Shown one piece after another: positions 21,039 to 27,311 of a stretch of DNA of 27,311 nt. Source of the DNA: a virus. Both the position numbers and the translations under genes were made by a program. The stretch is from the IMG/VR virus record IMGVR_UViG_3300009106_000024, positions 1-27,311 of that record; one strand, written 5' to 3'. Below the pieces are notes generated by a model. The model searched no databases, was not told the DNA's origin, and saw only the letters and a list, made by a program, of their open reading frames with translations. How positions within the stretch are numbered: position 1 is the first letter of the stretch; each line of letters opens with the position of its first letter.

Positions 21039-21340
21039 TATGTTCCTTCTGGTAATGTTGATTTCTTTTTCTTCCAACCAACATTCTCTGGTGCTTCATG
21101 TCCCAGTGCTGTATTACGTTCTATCCATTCTTCTTCGGTCATACATACTATATCTTCAATATTACCTAGGCCATAGGTATAAGACATCATCTGTTGAAAA
21201 ATCATTGGACCAAGTACTGGTATCATTTCCTCGCACTGTTCTTTGCTGTCAAACTCATTTACATCTTGCAACCATCCTAATGGCGGTACTACTCCCATTA
21301 GGGTAACATTAAGTAACACCGTAATAAAAAAGGTGTTCAT
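21038..21340 (-). CDS. Exported protein with two cysteines
   Basis: A 100-residue protein with an N-terminal hydrophobic signal (MNTFFITVLLNVTLMGVVPP). The rest is acidic and helical (FDSKEQCEEMIPVLGPMIFQ, then a VCMTEEEWIERN segment), with two Cys that may form a disulfide in the periplasm, and a Lys-rich tail (WKKKKS). AGGAG sits upstream of the ATG. A perfect sigma70 promoter overlaps this ribosome site. No family recognised. Confidence 0.75.
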   Translation of the reverse strand: MNTFFITVLLNVTLMGVVPPLGWLQDVNEFDSKEQCEEMIPVLGPMIFQQMMSYTYGLGNIEDIVCMTEEEWIERNTALGHEAPENVGWKKKKSTLPEGT

Positions 21341-21343
21341 TTA

Positions 21344-21372
21344 ATTATACTCCTGTTTTGTAACTTTGTCAA
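21344..21372 (-). promoter_or_regulatory. Perfect-consensus sigma70 promoter overlapping a ribosome site
   Basis: On the minus strand TTGACA (21372-21367), 17 bp, TATAAT (21349-21344). The spacer contains the AGGAG ribosome site, and the ATG at 21340 comes only three bases after the -10 box. Transcription would start inside the first codons, so this promoter would mainly serve genes further down. Confidence 0.6.
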
Positions 21373-21375
21373 CCC

Positions 21376-21699
21376 CTAGATGAGTCCTTTCCACTCGTTA
21401 GTCACTGGTCTGGTGTGTTGCCCTCTGATTTGATAACTGCCATCCAACCATGCTTGAAGATCATTATAACCTCCAATATGTACTTCATACTCTCCCCTTG
21501 CGGATTGATATAAACATACCTGGGGAACTTTACTAGCGTTGTTTGTTTTTTTCTTGAAGGCTTCCAGATATTCCTTCTTCTCCATTATATTCACAAACCG
21601 CCAATTCTTATTATAATGATCCAACAGTACTTTGGCTTTCTGGCAATACTCGCACTCCTCAGTACCGTAGACTGTATACAATTCACTTACCTCATACAT
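21376..21699 (-). CDS. Glutaredoxin
   Basis: About 107 residues from the ATG at 21699. The active site CEYC (16-19), the cis-Pro segment SKVPQV and the GGYNDL glutathione-site motif are all present, so this is a dithiol glutaredoxin of normal length. It reduces disulfides, for example in ribonucleotide reductase, or handles Fe-S clusters with IscA-type carriers. The start is uncertain: GGAGGAGG at 21721-21714 is far from 21699, a TTG at 21705 has better spacing, and an ATG at 21723 precedes it. It overlaps the end of the Cys-rich micro-gene. Confidence 0.88.
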   Translation of the reverse strand: MYEVSELYTVYGTEECEYCQKAKVLLDHYNKNWRFVNIMEKKEYLEAFKKKTNNASKVPQVCLYQSARGEYEVHIGGYNDLQAWLDGSYQIRGQHTRPVTNEWKGLI

Positions 21700-21848
21700 A
21701 CCCAATTCAATAACCTCCTCCATTTAGTCGGTTGTCTACCATCACACCCACAAGGATTCTTGGGAGTGCAGGTACACGGATCACAAGTACAATTCTCACA
21801 TGAACAATCAGGATTGTTACATACCATAGCTGTCATGTTATCTGTCAT
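21687..21848 (-). CDS. Cys-rich metallothionein-like micro-protein
   Basis: A 53-residue protein with ten Cys, at about positions 10, 15, 17, 20, 22, 25, 27, 33, 35 and 51. The core CNNPDCSCENCTCDPCTC repeats the CxC and CxxC spacing typical of metallothionein clusters, and PCGCDG follows. It likely binds Zn, Cd or Cu(I), or donates metal or sulfur ligands. The ATG overlaps the upstream stop as ATGA, with AGGG a few bases before it. It lies directly before glutaredoxin in the late baseplate operon. No close family recognised; metal binding is inferred from Cys spacing. Confidence 0.75.
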   Translation of the reverse strand: MTDNMTAMVCNNPDCSCENCTCDPCTCTPKNPCGCDGRQPTKWRRLLNWVCMR

Positions 21849-21985
21849 TTTCCCTGTCCTCTATATTTCTTCCAATCTCGTTTCTTATATTTATTCGTTG
21901 GACGACTCAACGGACTATTACCGATAGAGGTTCTTTTCTTTATTCTCATTCCCTGTACGGCAGGATTCTCTTTTGCTTTTCTCAT
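21845..21985 (-). CDS. 46-residue basic micro-protein
   Basis: The ATG at 21985 overlaps the nuclease stop (ATGA), and its TGA overlaps the next ATG (ATGA). The peptide is very basic (MRKAKENPAVQGMRIKKRTS, then NKYKKRDWKKYRGQGK) and would bind nucleic acid or a charged surface. Its ending resembles small basic proteins I associate with marine T4-like phages; I cannot name it. Tight double coupling supports it. Confidence 0.7.
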   Translation of the reverse strand: MRKAKENPAVQGMRIKKRTSIGNSPLSRPTNKYKKRDWKKYRGQGK

Positions 21986-22401
21986 AATGGACCTAACTTC
22001 TCTCTATTCTGTAAATGTTCCTCAGCGATCTCCTCTTTGGATCTCCCATGATAAGGAACTGCATGATGTTTTTCTATCATCATATCATTCAACATCCTCC
22101 AACCATCTGTCTCTGTATCATACACCTCAAAGAATCCCAGTATTCTGCCAAACTTACCTTTACCATCCTTTTGTGTAATCAATGTTTGTGTACTTCCCTT
22201 TGGCAGATGTGATTGTACATACGCCTTAGCGGCTTTACCATATTTCTTTTCTACCAAATCCCGTGTTCGACTCTCAGGTGTATCAATACCAGCAAAACGT
22301 ATACGTTGTTTTCTCAACCACACACCAAACCCTAAGTCTATATCAACGTCTGTTGTATCGCCATCAATAACTTTTATAATTTTGCATTTGTATTCGTACA
22401 T
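21982..22401 (-). CDS. Thermonuclease-family (SNase) nuclease
   Basis: A 139-residue staphylococcal-nuclease-like protein. VIDGDTTDVDIDLGFG at about 11-26, RFAGIDTPESR at about 35-45 with the catalytic Arg and Glu, and KFGRILG at about 84-90 with the second catalytic Arg are all intact. No signal peptide is evident. It degrades DNA or RNA and could recycle host DNA. Its place directly after the tail-hub gene, with a TAATG junction, in a late operon is unusual and might indicate a virion-linked function. Confidence 0.88.
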   Translation of the reverse strand: MYEYKCKIIKVIDGDTTDVDIDLGFGVWLRKQRIRFAGIDTPESRTRDLVEKKYGKAAKAYVQSHLPKGSTQTLITQKDGKGKFGRILGFFEVYDTETDGWRMLNDMMIEKHHAVPYHGRSKEEIAEEHLQNREKLGPL

Positions 22402-23954
22402 TATCTCTCCAGTTGTCCTTTAAAAGATTTCATTGCGCCTGTTCTACTATCCCCACCAGACAAGTTTCCGTTAGGTGGCAATGCTCCAACAGTATCCGGA
22501 CATATTACTAGGTCTTGATGATATTCTGCAACGTCTTTTCTTAAGTTTACTTTGTGCACCAACTTCGTTATATAATATGTATTCATATAAGCCCAACGTG
22601 CATCCTCTCTCCGTGTTTTATCTGCACCATAAGAAGGCAACTCTAACTGAATACCATCACCAACTTGCAGGCCAGACAGACCATATACCGTTATTCTCAT
22701 GGCCGTATATCTATCGTGATAATGTTGCATATTATCCAAGTTCTTTGTAAGCAACTCTGGATTACCTAATGAACCAGTTGTTGTAACACCATCAGCACCA
22801 GCTCTCTCCCACATATTTACACCACTAGTACTATTGTAAAATACTCTACCATCAGGAAACTCATCAAACGCCTTACTGTCATGGAACTCTGGAAAATTGT
22901 CCGGGCGTACTTGGGGTGGGAAAGAATCCCCTGTTGGAACATATGCTGTCCCTGGAGTTATATGCAAATGTGGTGGTTTGGTATACCCAGCCGTCAATGA
23001 TGGTAAATCGTGTGTATATCTAGCAGATCCATGATGAACTACCTTATGATAGGAGTCATGTTCTATCATCTTTGAAGCAAACATACCCCGGCGAATCTCT
23101 GAATAAGTATCTCCTATTCGTAACCATTGTGCGTCAATAGTATTAATCATCATTCTCAGGTAATTGCCTTCTACAGCACCACCTGGTATGGTATAATGCA
23201 TTTGTTTATCTGATGCGGGTTTTCTTCTACCAGTACCATCTTGTGCGTGTAGTGTTTTGAACCGATAACCCTTTGTCGTTTCGTAAAAGTTATATCCAGG
23301 GACACCATGTGTCTTATTACGAGCCTTATCAGCGATAGCCCGGATAGCATCAAAGGGGTGCATATTGGGAATAATGATCTTTATAATATCTTGTGTATCT
23401 TCAATCCACACATCCTTTTTAGTTTTTAGATGTGTTTTCATTATGTCTTTGACAATCTCTGAATAAGTATCCTCGTATGCCTGTGATACTCGTACACGTT
23501 CATTATTCATTAGTTCTGGAGCACAGAAGTGTATACGATACAGTTGACCAGCTGCAGACGATGCCCCACTACCAACATCATAAGGACGCAAGTTTTCTAT
23601 TTTATGAACGTGTAAGGGATGCTGTGTATGATCTACAGAAAACTCCGAACCAAACGTCTTGAATTTTAGTCTGAGAAGTTCCTGTCCAGTGATAGTGTGT
23701 AATCCAGATGGTGATGGTTCTTTCAAGAAAGCACTGACCAGATTGTCCAAATCCATCAGTTCACACCAACCTGTGATACCCGGCTTATCTATATCTTCAA
23801 AAATATATATTTCTTGAATGTATAAACTAATACCATGAGTCACTCCACCATAATCTAGTTCAGCCTCTTCTAAAAGATATCGACCAGGAGTGTTACCCTT
23901 CTCCGGACCGCAATTATCGTAAAGGTCATAAAAGACATTAAATGATATAGCCAT
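22401..23954 (-). CDS. Baseplate hub protein (gp27-like)
   Basis: A 517-residue structural protein. The middle section (YSEIVKDIMKTHLKTKKDVW, then NMHPFDAIRAIADKARN and YNFYETTKGYRFKTLHAQDG) is the hallmark of tail-hub proteins of the gp27/gp44 type, which form the platform holding the spike. A C-terminal SGLQVGDGIQLELPS segment is also hub-like. T4 gp27 is 391 residues, so this one is longer. It lies after gp53 and gp48 with a TAATG junction. The exact T4 equivalence is inferred from order and fold-level motifs. Confidence 0.75.
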   Translation of the reverse strand: MAISFNVFYDLYDNCGPEKGNTPGRYLLEEAELDYGGVTHGISLYIQEIYIFEDIDKPGITGWCELMDLDNLVSAFLKEPSPSGLHTITGQELLRLKFKTFGSEFSVDHTQHPLHVHKIENLRPYDVGSGASSAAGQLYRIHFCAPELMNNERVRVSQAYEDTYSEIVKDIMKTHLKTKKDVWIEDTQDIIKIIIPNMHPFDAIRAIADKARNKTHGVPGYNFYETTKGYRFKTLHAQDGTGRRKPASDKQMHYTIPGGAVEGNYLRMMINTIDAQWLRIGDTYSEIRRGMFASKMIEHDSYHKVVHHGSARYTHDLPSLTAGYTKPPHLHITPGTAYVPTGDSFPPQVRPDNFPEFHDSKAFDEFPDGRVFYNSTSGVNMWERAGADGVTTTGSLGNPELLTKNLDNMQHYHDRYTAMRITVYGLSGLQVGDGIQLELPSYGADKTRREDARWAYMNTYYITKLVHKVNLRKDVAEYHQDLVICPDTVGALPPNGNLSGGDSRTGAMKSFKGQLER

Positions 23955-24466
23955 TACGACACTACTTCACGGGCAAACTCCGATGCGACTTGACGGACAT
24001 ATTGTGGATCTAAAACTCGGATTTGTTTTTTATTGGCATTCAGATTTTCTTCGTATTCGTAATTTGTTATAGCCAATGCTCCAACATGATCGGAAGGAAC
24101 TGTAATCTTCTTATTAGTATCACCTGATGATTGTGCCGCCTCATAATGATGAACACCATTCACATTAGTATACTTTGCCTTTACAAATCGTTCCAAGTCT
24201 CGTAACCCCATTGGCCAATCGTAATAGGGGTCTACCACATCATTGGTCATAAGAATAATCCAATGTAGTTTAGCATCACCATACTGTTCATATGCTACAT
24301 CTTCTGGCCGTTGACCTTCCTTTACATCATACTTGGAGAATATGGAATTGTTATTCTGTACTGCCTTTTTTATTTTTACTCGTATCAGAAAGTCACGAAT
24401 ACTTTTAGTATTTTTGTTTCCAGTTACATCGTAATCTATCTTTGGAAATTTAGTAAAATAACTCAT
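23954..24466 (-). CDS. 53: Baseplate wedge protein gp53
   Basis: A 170-residue gp53-family wedge protein. The segment YDVKEGQRPEDVAYEQYGDA, then KLHWIILMTNDVVDPYYDWP, is the LysM-like core shared by gp53 homologues. The start overlaps the gp48 stop (ATGA), and the stop overlaps the hub start (TAATG). It joins the wedge to the hub in the assembled baseplate. Confidence 0.9.
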   Translation of the reverse strand: MSYFTKFPKIDYDVTGNKNTKSIRDFLIRVKIKKAVQNNNSIFSKYDVKEGQRPEDVAYEQYGDAKLHWIILMTNDVVDPYYDWPMGLRDLERFVKAKYTNVNGVHHYEAAQSSGDTNKKITVPSDHVGALAITNYEYEENLNANKKQIRVLDPQYVRQVASEFAREVVS

Positions 24467-25266
24467 AGGACTACATCACCTCCTGCACCCATACCAAAGT
24501 ACGGATCTCTAAAATCCTGTTGAGTAAGGATTTCCATTTCTTTGAAGGCCAATGATATGTCTACCTGTGTTGGTAAATCATTATCAGAAAACACATTGAA
24601 TTTGTCTCCACCATACTTGATACCCACACTAGTCAATACACTCATCTTGAAATGCATCTCTGCAATATTTCTAGGTTGAATGGTAATATCAAAAACATGA
24701 GGAACATTATATAAACGTAGTACATCACCGCCACCAGTCAGTAGTTCTGGAGATGAATAAAACTTAAAGAAATTACAAATAGTCAAAATAATTTGAGAGT
24801 CTGTCCTGTTTCTTGGTCGTAACGAGAAATTAAAAGAATGATCCCTATATCCAGGACCACTATACGATATATATGCCTGTTCAAGAGCTCGTGAAGATAC
24901 ACCACCAATCCCAAGCATACCTTCTGCCCGAGCCTTTACGATATCCATAGTACCAGATACACTCTCAACCTTTTCAACACCAGCATTACCCTTCTCAGAT
25001 TTTGGTTCTGCCTTCCCACCATCTTTACCCATAAACAAACCCAATATTTGAGATCCGGCGGCTTGCATTTCATTTGCTGTCGATTCATCCCAACCCTGTT
25101 GATAGGTAGTCTCTAGACCTTCTGGTGGTACTGGTAACCAGGCCCAATTACCAGTGGCCTGTGTTTTCACTTGACCAATAGCCGATTCTGATAATATTTT
25201 ACGAGCATGGAACCCTATCATGGGCATACCGTCCTCGTATTTAGATGGATAACTTGTTGATCCCAT
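24463..25266 (-). CDS. 48: Baseplate tail-tube cap protein gp48 (or gp54 type)
   Basis: A 267-residue gp48/gp54-type protein that caps the hub and starts the tail tube. The C-terminal half is characteristic (AYISYSGPGYRDHSFNFSLR, RPRNRTDSQIILTICNFFKF, then PTQVDISLAFKEMEILTQQD). T4 gp48 is 364 residues, so this version is shorter. A late box lies at 25292-25299, and GAGGG precedes the ATG, so unlike its late neighbours it has a normal leader of about 20 bases. It heads the operon reaching DUF465. Confidence 0.85.
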   Translation of the reverse strand: MGSTSYPSKYEDGMPMIGFHARKILSESAIGQVKTQATGNWAWLPVPPEGLETTYQQGWDESTANEMQAAGSQILGLFMGKDGGKAEPKSEKGNAGVEKVESVSGTMDIVKARAEGMLGIGGVSSRALEQAYISYSGPGYRDHSFNFSLRPRNRTDSQIILTICNFFKFYSSPELLTGGGDVLRLYNVPHVFDITIQPRNIAEMHFKMSVLTSVGIKYGGDKFNVFSDNDLPTQVDISLAFKEMEILTQQDFRDPYFGMGAGGDVVL

Positions 25267-25285
25267 ATCGGGCCCTCTATAAACT

Positions 25286-25293
25286 TATAAGTA
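25286..25293 (+). promoter_or_regulatory. Late-type promoter box for gp4
   Basis: The plus strand reads TATAAGTA, seven of eight matches, ending six bases before the gp4 ATG. It overlaps the minus-strand box of gp48 by two bases. Confidence 0.65.
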
Positions 25294-25299
25294 TTTATA
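25292..25299 (-). promoter_or_regulatory. T4-type late promoter box for gp48 operon
   Basis: The minus strand reads TATAAATA exactly. With T4 spacing transcription starts near 25286, leaving about 20 bases before the gp48 ATG with a GAGGG ribosome site. Confidence 0.8.
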
Positions 25300-25749
25300 A
25301 TGAAAAGACACAAAGCATACAAAGGTAAGTTCCACCCAGGCAACCCTAAAAAGTATAGAGGTAATGTGAGAAACATTATCTATAGGAGTATGTGGGAAAG
25401 GAAACTTATGGTACAACTAGACCGAAACGAAAAGGTTATTGAATGGGGTAGTGAAGAAATCATTATACCCTATAGGTCTCCTTTGGATGGGAAGGTGCAT
25501 CGTTACTTCCCAGACTTCTATGCTAAAGTGATCGCCTACGATGGCAGTATCAAAAAATTGATTATAGAGGTGAAACCTAAATCACAGACACGGCCGCCCA
25601 AGTCTAATCCAAAAAGAAAAACTAAAGCCTGGGCCTTTGCGGTAAAAGAGTATGCAAAGAATCAAGCGAAATGGGAATCAGCTGTTGCTTTTTGTGAAAA
25701 AAATGATATGGAGTTTAAGATTATGACCGAAGATACTTTGGGTTATTAA
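25300..25749 (+). CDS. 4: Head completion protein gp4
   Basis: A 149-residue gp4-family head-completion protein, whose fold is related to TnsA-type endonucleases. YRSMWERKLMVQLDRNEKVI at about 28-47, then EWGSEEIIIPYRSPLDGKVH, YFPDFYAKV and a KLIIEVKPKSQ strand, give the Glu...Asp...ExK layout typical of this group. It acts at the final step of head filling. There is no ribosome site; a late box ends six bases before ATG, predicting a transcript starting one base earlier. It is one of three plus-strand genes. Confidence 0.92.
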   Translation: MKRHKAYKGKFHPGNPKKYRGNVRNIIYRSMWERKLMVQLDRNEKVIEWGSEEIIIPYRSPLDGKVHRYFPDFYAKVIAYDGSIKKLIIEVKPKSQTRPPKSNPKRKTKAWAFAVKEYAKNQAKWESAVAFCEKNDMEFKIMTEDTLGY

Positions 25750-25755
25750 TAAATA
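25748..25755 (+). promoter_or_regulatory. Late-type promoter box for the HtrA-type protease
   Basis: The plus strand reads AATAAATA, seven of eight matches (the NATAAATA form reported for marine T4-like phages). It ends five bases before ATG at 25761, so transcription should begin at the A of the start codon. It overlaps the gp4 stop codon region. Confidence 0.7.
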
Positions 25756-25760
25756 ATGTA

Positions 25761-26786
25761 ATGAGAAAAATTTTACTTGCCTTTTTGTTTGTATTCAGTT
25801 GTTCTGCTGTAGCTCTAACTCCTGAAAATGTAAACAAAGCCCTGGATGCCACCGTAATGGTGACAGGGGAGGATAGTGGTTTTGGATCTGGTGTGGTTAT
25901 AAGTGAGGACGGCCTTATCGTCACTAACTATCATGTAATACATAGAATCGACCCTGTAATATATTTTTACAACCCTAAAGATTTGAATTACTATTCGGCA
26001 GATATTGTAGGTATTGATCCTGTTGCTGACTTGGCCCTATTGAAGGTCAATGTACCGGATGAGTATCTACCTCTAGTATATCTTGATATAGATACGGAAG
26101 TTGAGTTAGCAGAAGAAGTTATTGCTATTGGACATCCTATGGGACTACAGTGGTCAGTGACAAAAGGAATCATCAATCATCTAGAACGGCCTGGAAAGAT
26201 AACACCTTATGTCAATGTTATACAGCACTCCGCTATTATAAACAGAGGAAACTCTGGAGGGCCCCTGGTCAATACTGATGGCGATATCGTAGGTATCAAT
26301 ACTTACATTCTATCTCCTAAAGGACAGTGGACAGGAGTAGCCTATGCTGTTCGTAGTGATACAGTATCCGAATCTATAGAGCAAATGAAAAATACTGGTG
26401 AAGTAATATACTCCGCAACAAAGATGGCAATAAGAAGTCTAAATGAATGGTATCTTACTCAACTAATAGAGGAGTTTCCTGAGGAAAAGTTACCCACAAA
26501 TATATTTGGTCTAATAGTAACAGATGTGGAAGAAGATGATTATGCCTATGAACAAGGCATTAGAAACCTTGACGTTATTATTGCCGTGAATGGTGAACCA
26601 GTAAACTATCTAGACGAACTCAAACAAGTTATGAAAGGTCTATCTCCTGATGATATAGTAACACTTCTCATCATAAGAGATTCCCATATCCGAAGTATGC
26701 CTTATAAAATAGGCACACTAGACTTCGATACCTATATGGAATTCTATGATAGGGGTGAGGATTCTAATACGCGACAGCCACGTTAG
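25761..26786 (+). CDS. Exported HtrA/DegP-type serine protease
   Basis: A 341-residue S1C protease with an N-terminal signal (MRKILLAFLFVFSCSAVALT); C14 could make it a lipoprotein, but the -2 Phe is unusual. The catalytic triad is His58 in TNYHVIH, Asp90 in VADLALLKV and Ser165 in RGNSGGPLV. One C-terminal PDZ domain lies at about 240-330 (FGLIVTDVEEDDYAYEQGIR, then DVIIAVNGEPVNYLDEL). It likely works outside the cytoplasm. There is no ribosome site; a late box gives a leaderless message. Its 3' end overlaps the converging tape-measure gene by 23 bases. Confidence 0.9.
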   Translation: MRKILLAFLFVFSCSAVALTPENVNKALDATVMVTGEDSGFGSGVVISEDGLIVTNYHVIHRIDPVIYFYNPKDLNYYSADIVGIDPVADLALLKVNVPDEYLPLVYLDIDTEVELAEEVIAIGHPMGLQWSVTKGIINHLERPGKITPYVNVIQHSAIINRGNSGGPLVNTDGDIVGINTYILSPKGQWTGVAYAVRSDTVSESIEQMKNTGEVIYSATKMAIRSLNEWYLTQLIEEFPEEKLPTNIFGLIVTDVEEDDYAYEQGIRNLDVIIAVNGEPVNYLDELKQVMKGLSPDDIVTLLIIRDSHIRSMPYKIGTLDFDTYMEFYDRGEDSNTRQPR

Positions 26787-27311
26787 TAAATGGATCGTTC
26801 ACACCAACAGCAGCATTCACTCTAGTATTAGCAACATTGGTAGTAGTCATTGGAACGGAGTTCACAATGTTATTGACTACTCGACCAGCTGCACCAGCCA
26901 TGGGCCCTTTACCGGCTAAAGCAGACATTCTTGCAAAGTCCATACCAGCCTTCAGTTGATGCGATGCTATAACAGCAGAATTTCCACCGGACATCATTAA
27001 CTCTGGGCCCGACTCTCCTACTAGACTCACTGTACCTTTTGGTAGAAAACCACCCATACGATTTTGTTCTGAGTTCTGCAAGAAATCTAATATTGCTTGT
27101 GGCATTAGCTTTTGAGCCTGACGACCCAACCAAGTAGAACCTGTTATCCATGATTCGGGAATTATTTTCTTGAAAATATTTCCTAACAGTTTACTCAAAC
27201 TAGGCAACTGAAACTTATCCAAGATTGATTCGGTATCTGCTTTACTACCCAATCCCAATTTTGTCTTTAGCCATTCAAACGGAGCTGCGATAAAATCCAT
27301 CACGCCTTGGG
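26764..27311 (-). CDS. Tail tape-measure protein, C-terminal part
   Basis: The frame stays open to the right edge, so this is the end of a longer protein. It has LPKGTVSLVGESGPELMMSG, a signature of tape-measure C-termini, preceded by a helical FEWLKTKLGLGSKADTES segment and LPSLSKLLGNIFKKI, and a Val/Asn/Thr-rich end. By position near gp48 and gp53 it corresponds to T4 gp29. The visible GTG at 27303 is internal. It converges with the HtrA-type gene, overlapping by 23 bases. Confidence 0.78.
   Translation of the reverse strand, partial: QGVMDFIAAPFEWLKTKLGLGSKADTESILDKFQLPSLSKLLGNIFKKIIPESWITGSTWLGRQAQKLMPQAILDFLQNSEQNRMGGFLPKGTVSLVGESGPELMMSGGNSAVIASHQLKAGMDFARMSALAGKGPMAGAAGRVVNNIVNSVPMTTTNVANTRVNAAVGVNDPFTNVAVAY

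Overview
The window is part of a T4-like (contractile-tailed) phage genome, most like the marine T4-type phages, with almost all genes on the minus strand. The evidence is a recognisable set of T4 baseplate, tail and head genes (gp6, gp25, gp5, a gp27-like hub, gp53, gp48, gp4, the C-terminal end of a tape-measure protein), exact or near-exact T4 late-promoter boxes (TATAAATA) next to several of them, and marine-phage accessory genes (CobS-like ATPase, IscA-type carrier, glutaredoxin). The host cannot be read from the sequence. I found no tRNA, rRNA, CRISPR array or insertion sequence.

Layout, left to right. 1-6090: minus-strand late block (structural protein in the gp7 position, gp6, gp25, a 194-aa unknown, gp5). 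6126-6350: one small plus-strand gene, then a gene-free stretch rich in hairpins with a bidirectional terminator. 6577-7998: four small overlapping genes, including an exported His-rich protein and a HExxH protein. 8064-11531: a CobS-like AAA+ ATPase and a CobT-like protein that joins a zinc-protease-like HExxH motif to a VWA domain. 11619-12366: three small genes. 12367-12957: a gene-free, repeat-rich regulatory stretch. 12958-19070: about 26 tiny genes, most joined by ATGA or TAATG overlaps, downstream of a perfect sigma70-type promoter; this looks like an early host-takeover operon and contains a PD-(D/E)XK nuclease with its own promoter. 19267-20325: N6-adenine methyltransferase. 20341-25266: late operon running gp48, gp53, gp27-like hub, nuclease, two micro-genes (one metallothionein-like), glutaredoxin, exported protein, 40-aa gene, IscA-like, DUF465. 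25300-26786: plus-strand gp4 and an exported HtrA-type protease. 26764-27311: tape-measure C-terminus on the minus strand.

How the parts fit. Baseplate genes share a late operon with Fe-S, thiol and metal-binding genes, which suggests virion assembly and metal or redox supply are expressed together. The sequence also suggests an unusual expression mode. Five late genes have their late box ending 5 or 6 bases before the start codon, so transcription should begin at or one base before it. The methyltransferase and the nuclease have matching sigma70-type promoters that also predict leaderless mRNAs. About nine very small genes were recovered by reading the strands directly, using ribosome sites and start/stop overlaps as support.
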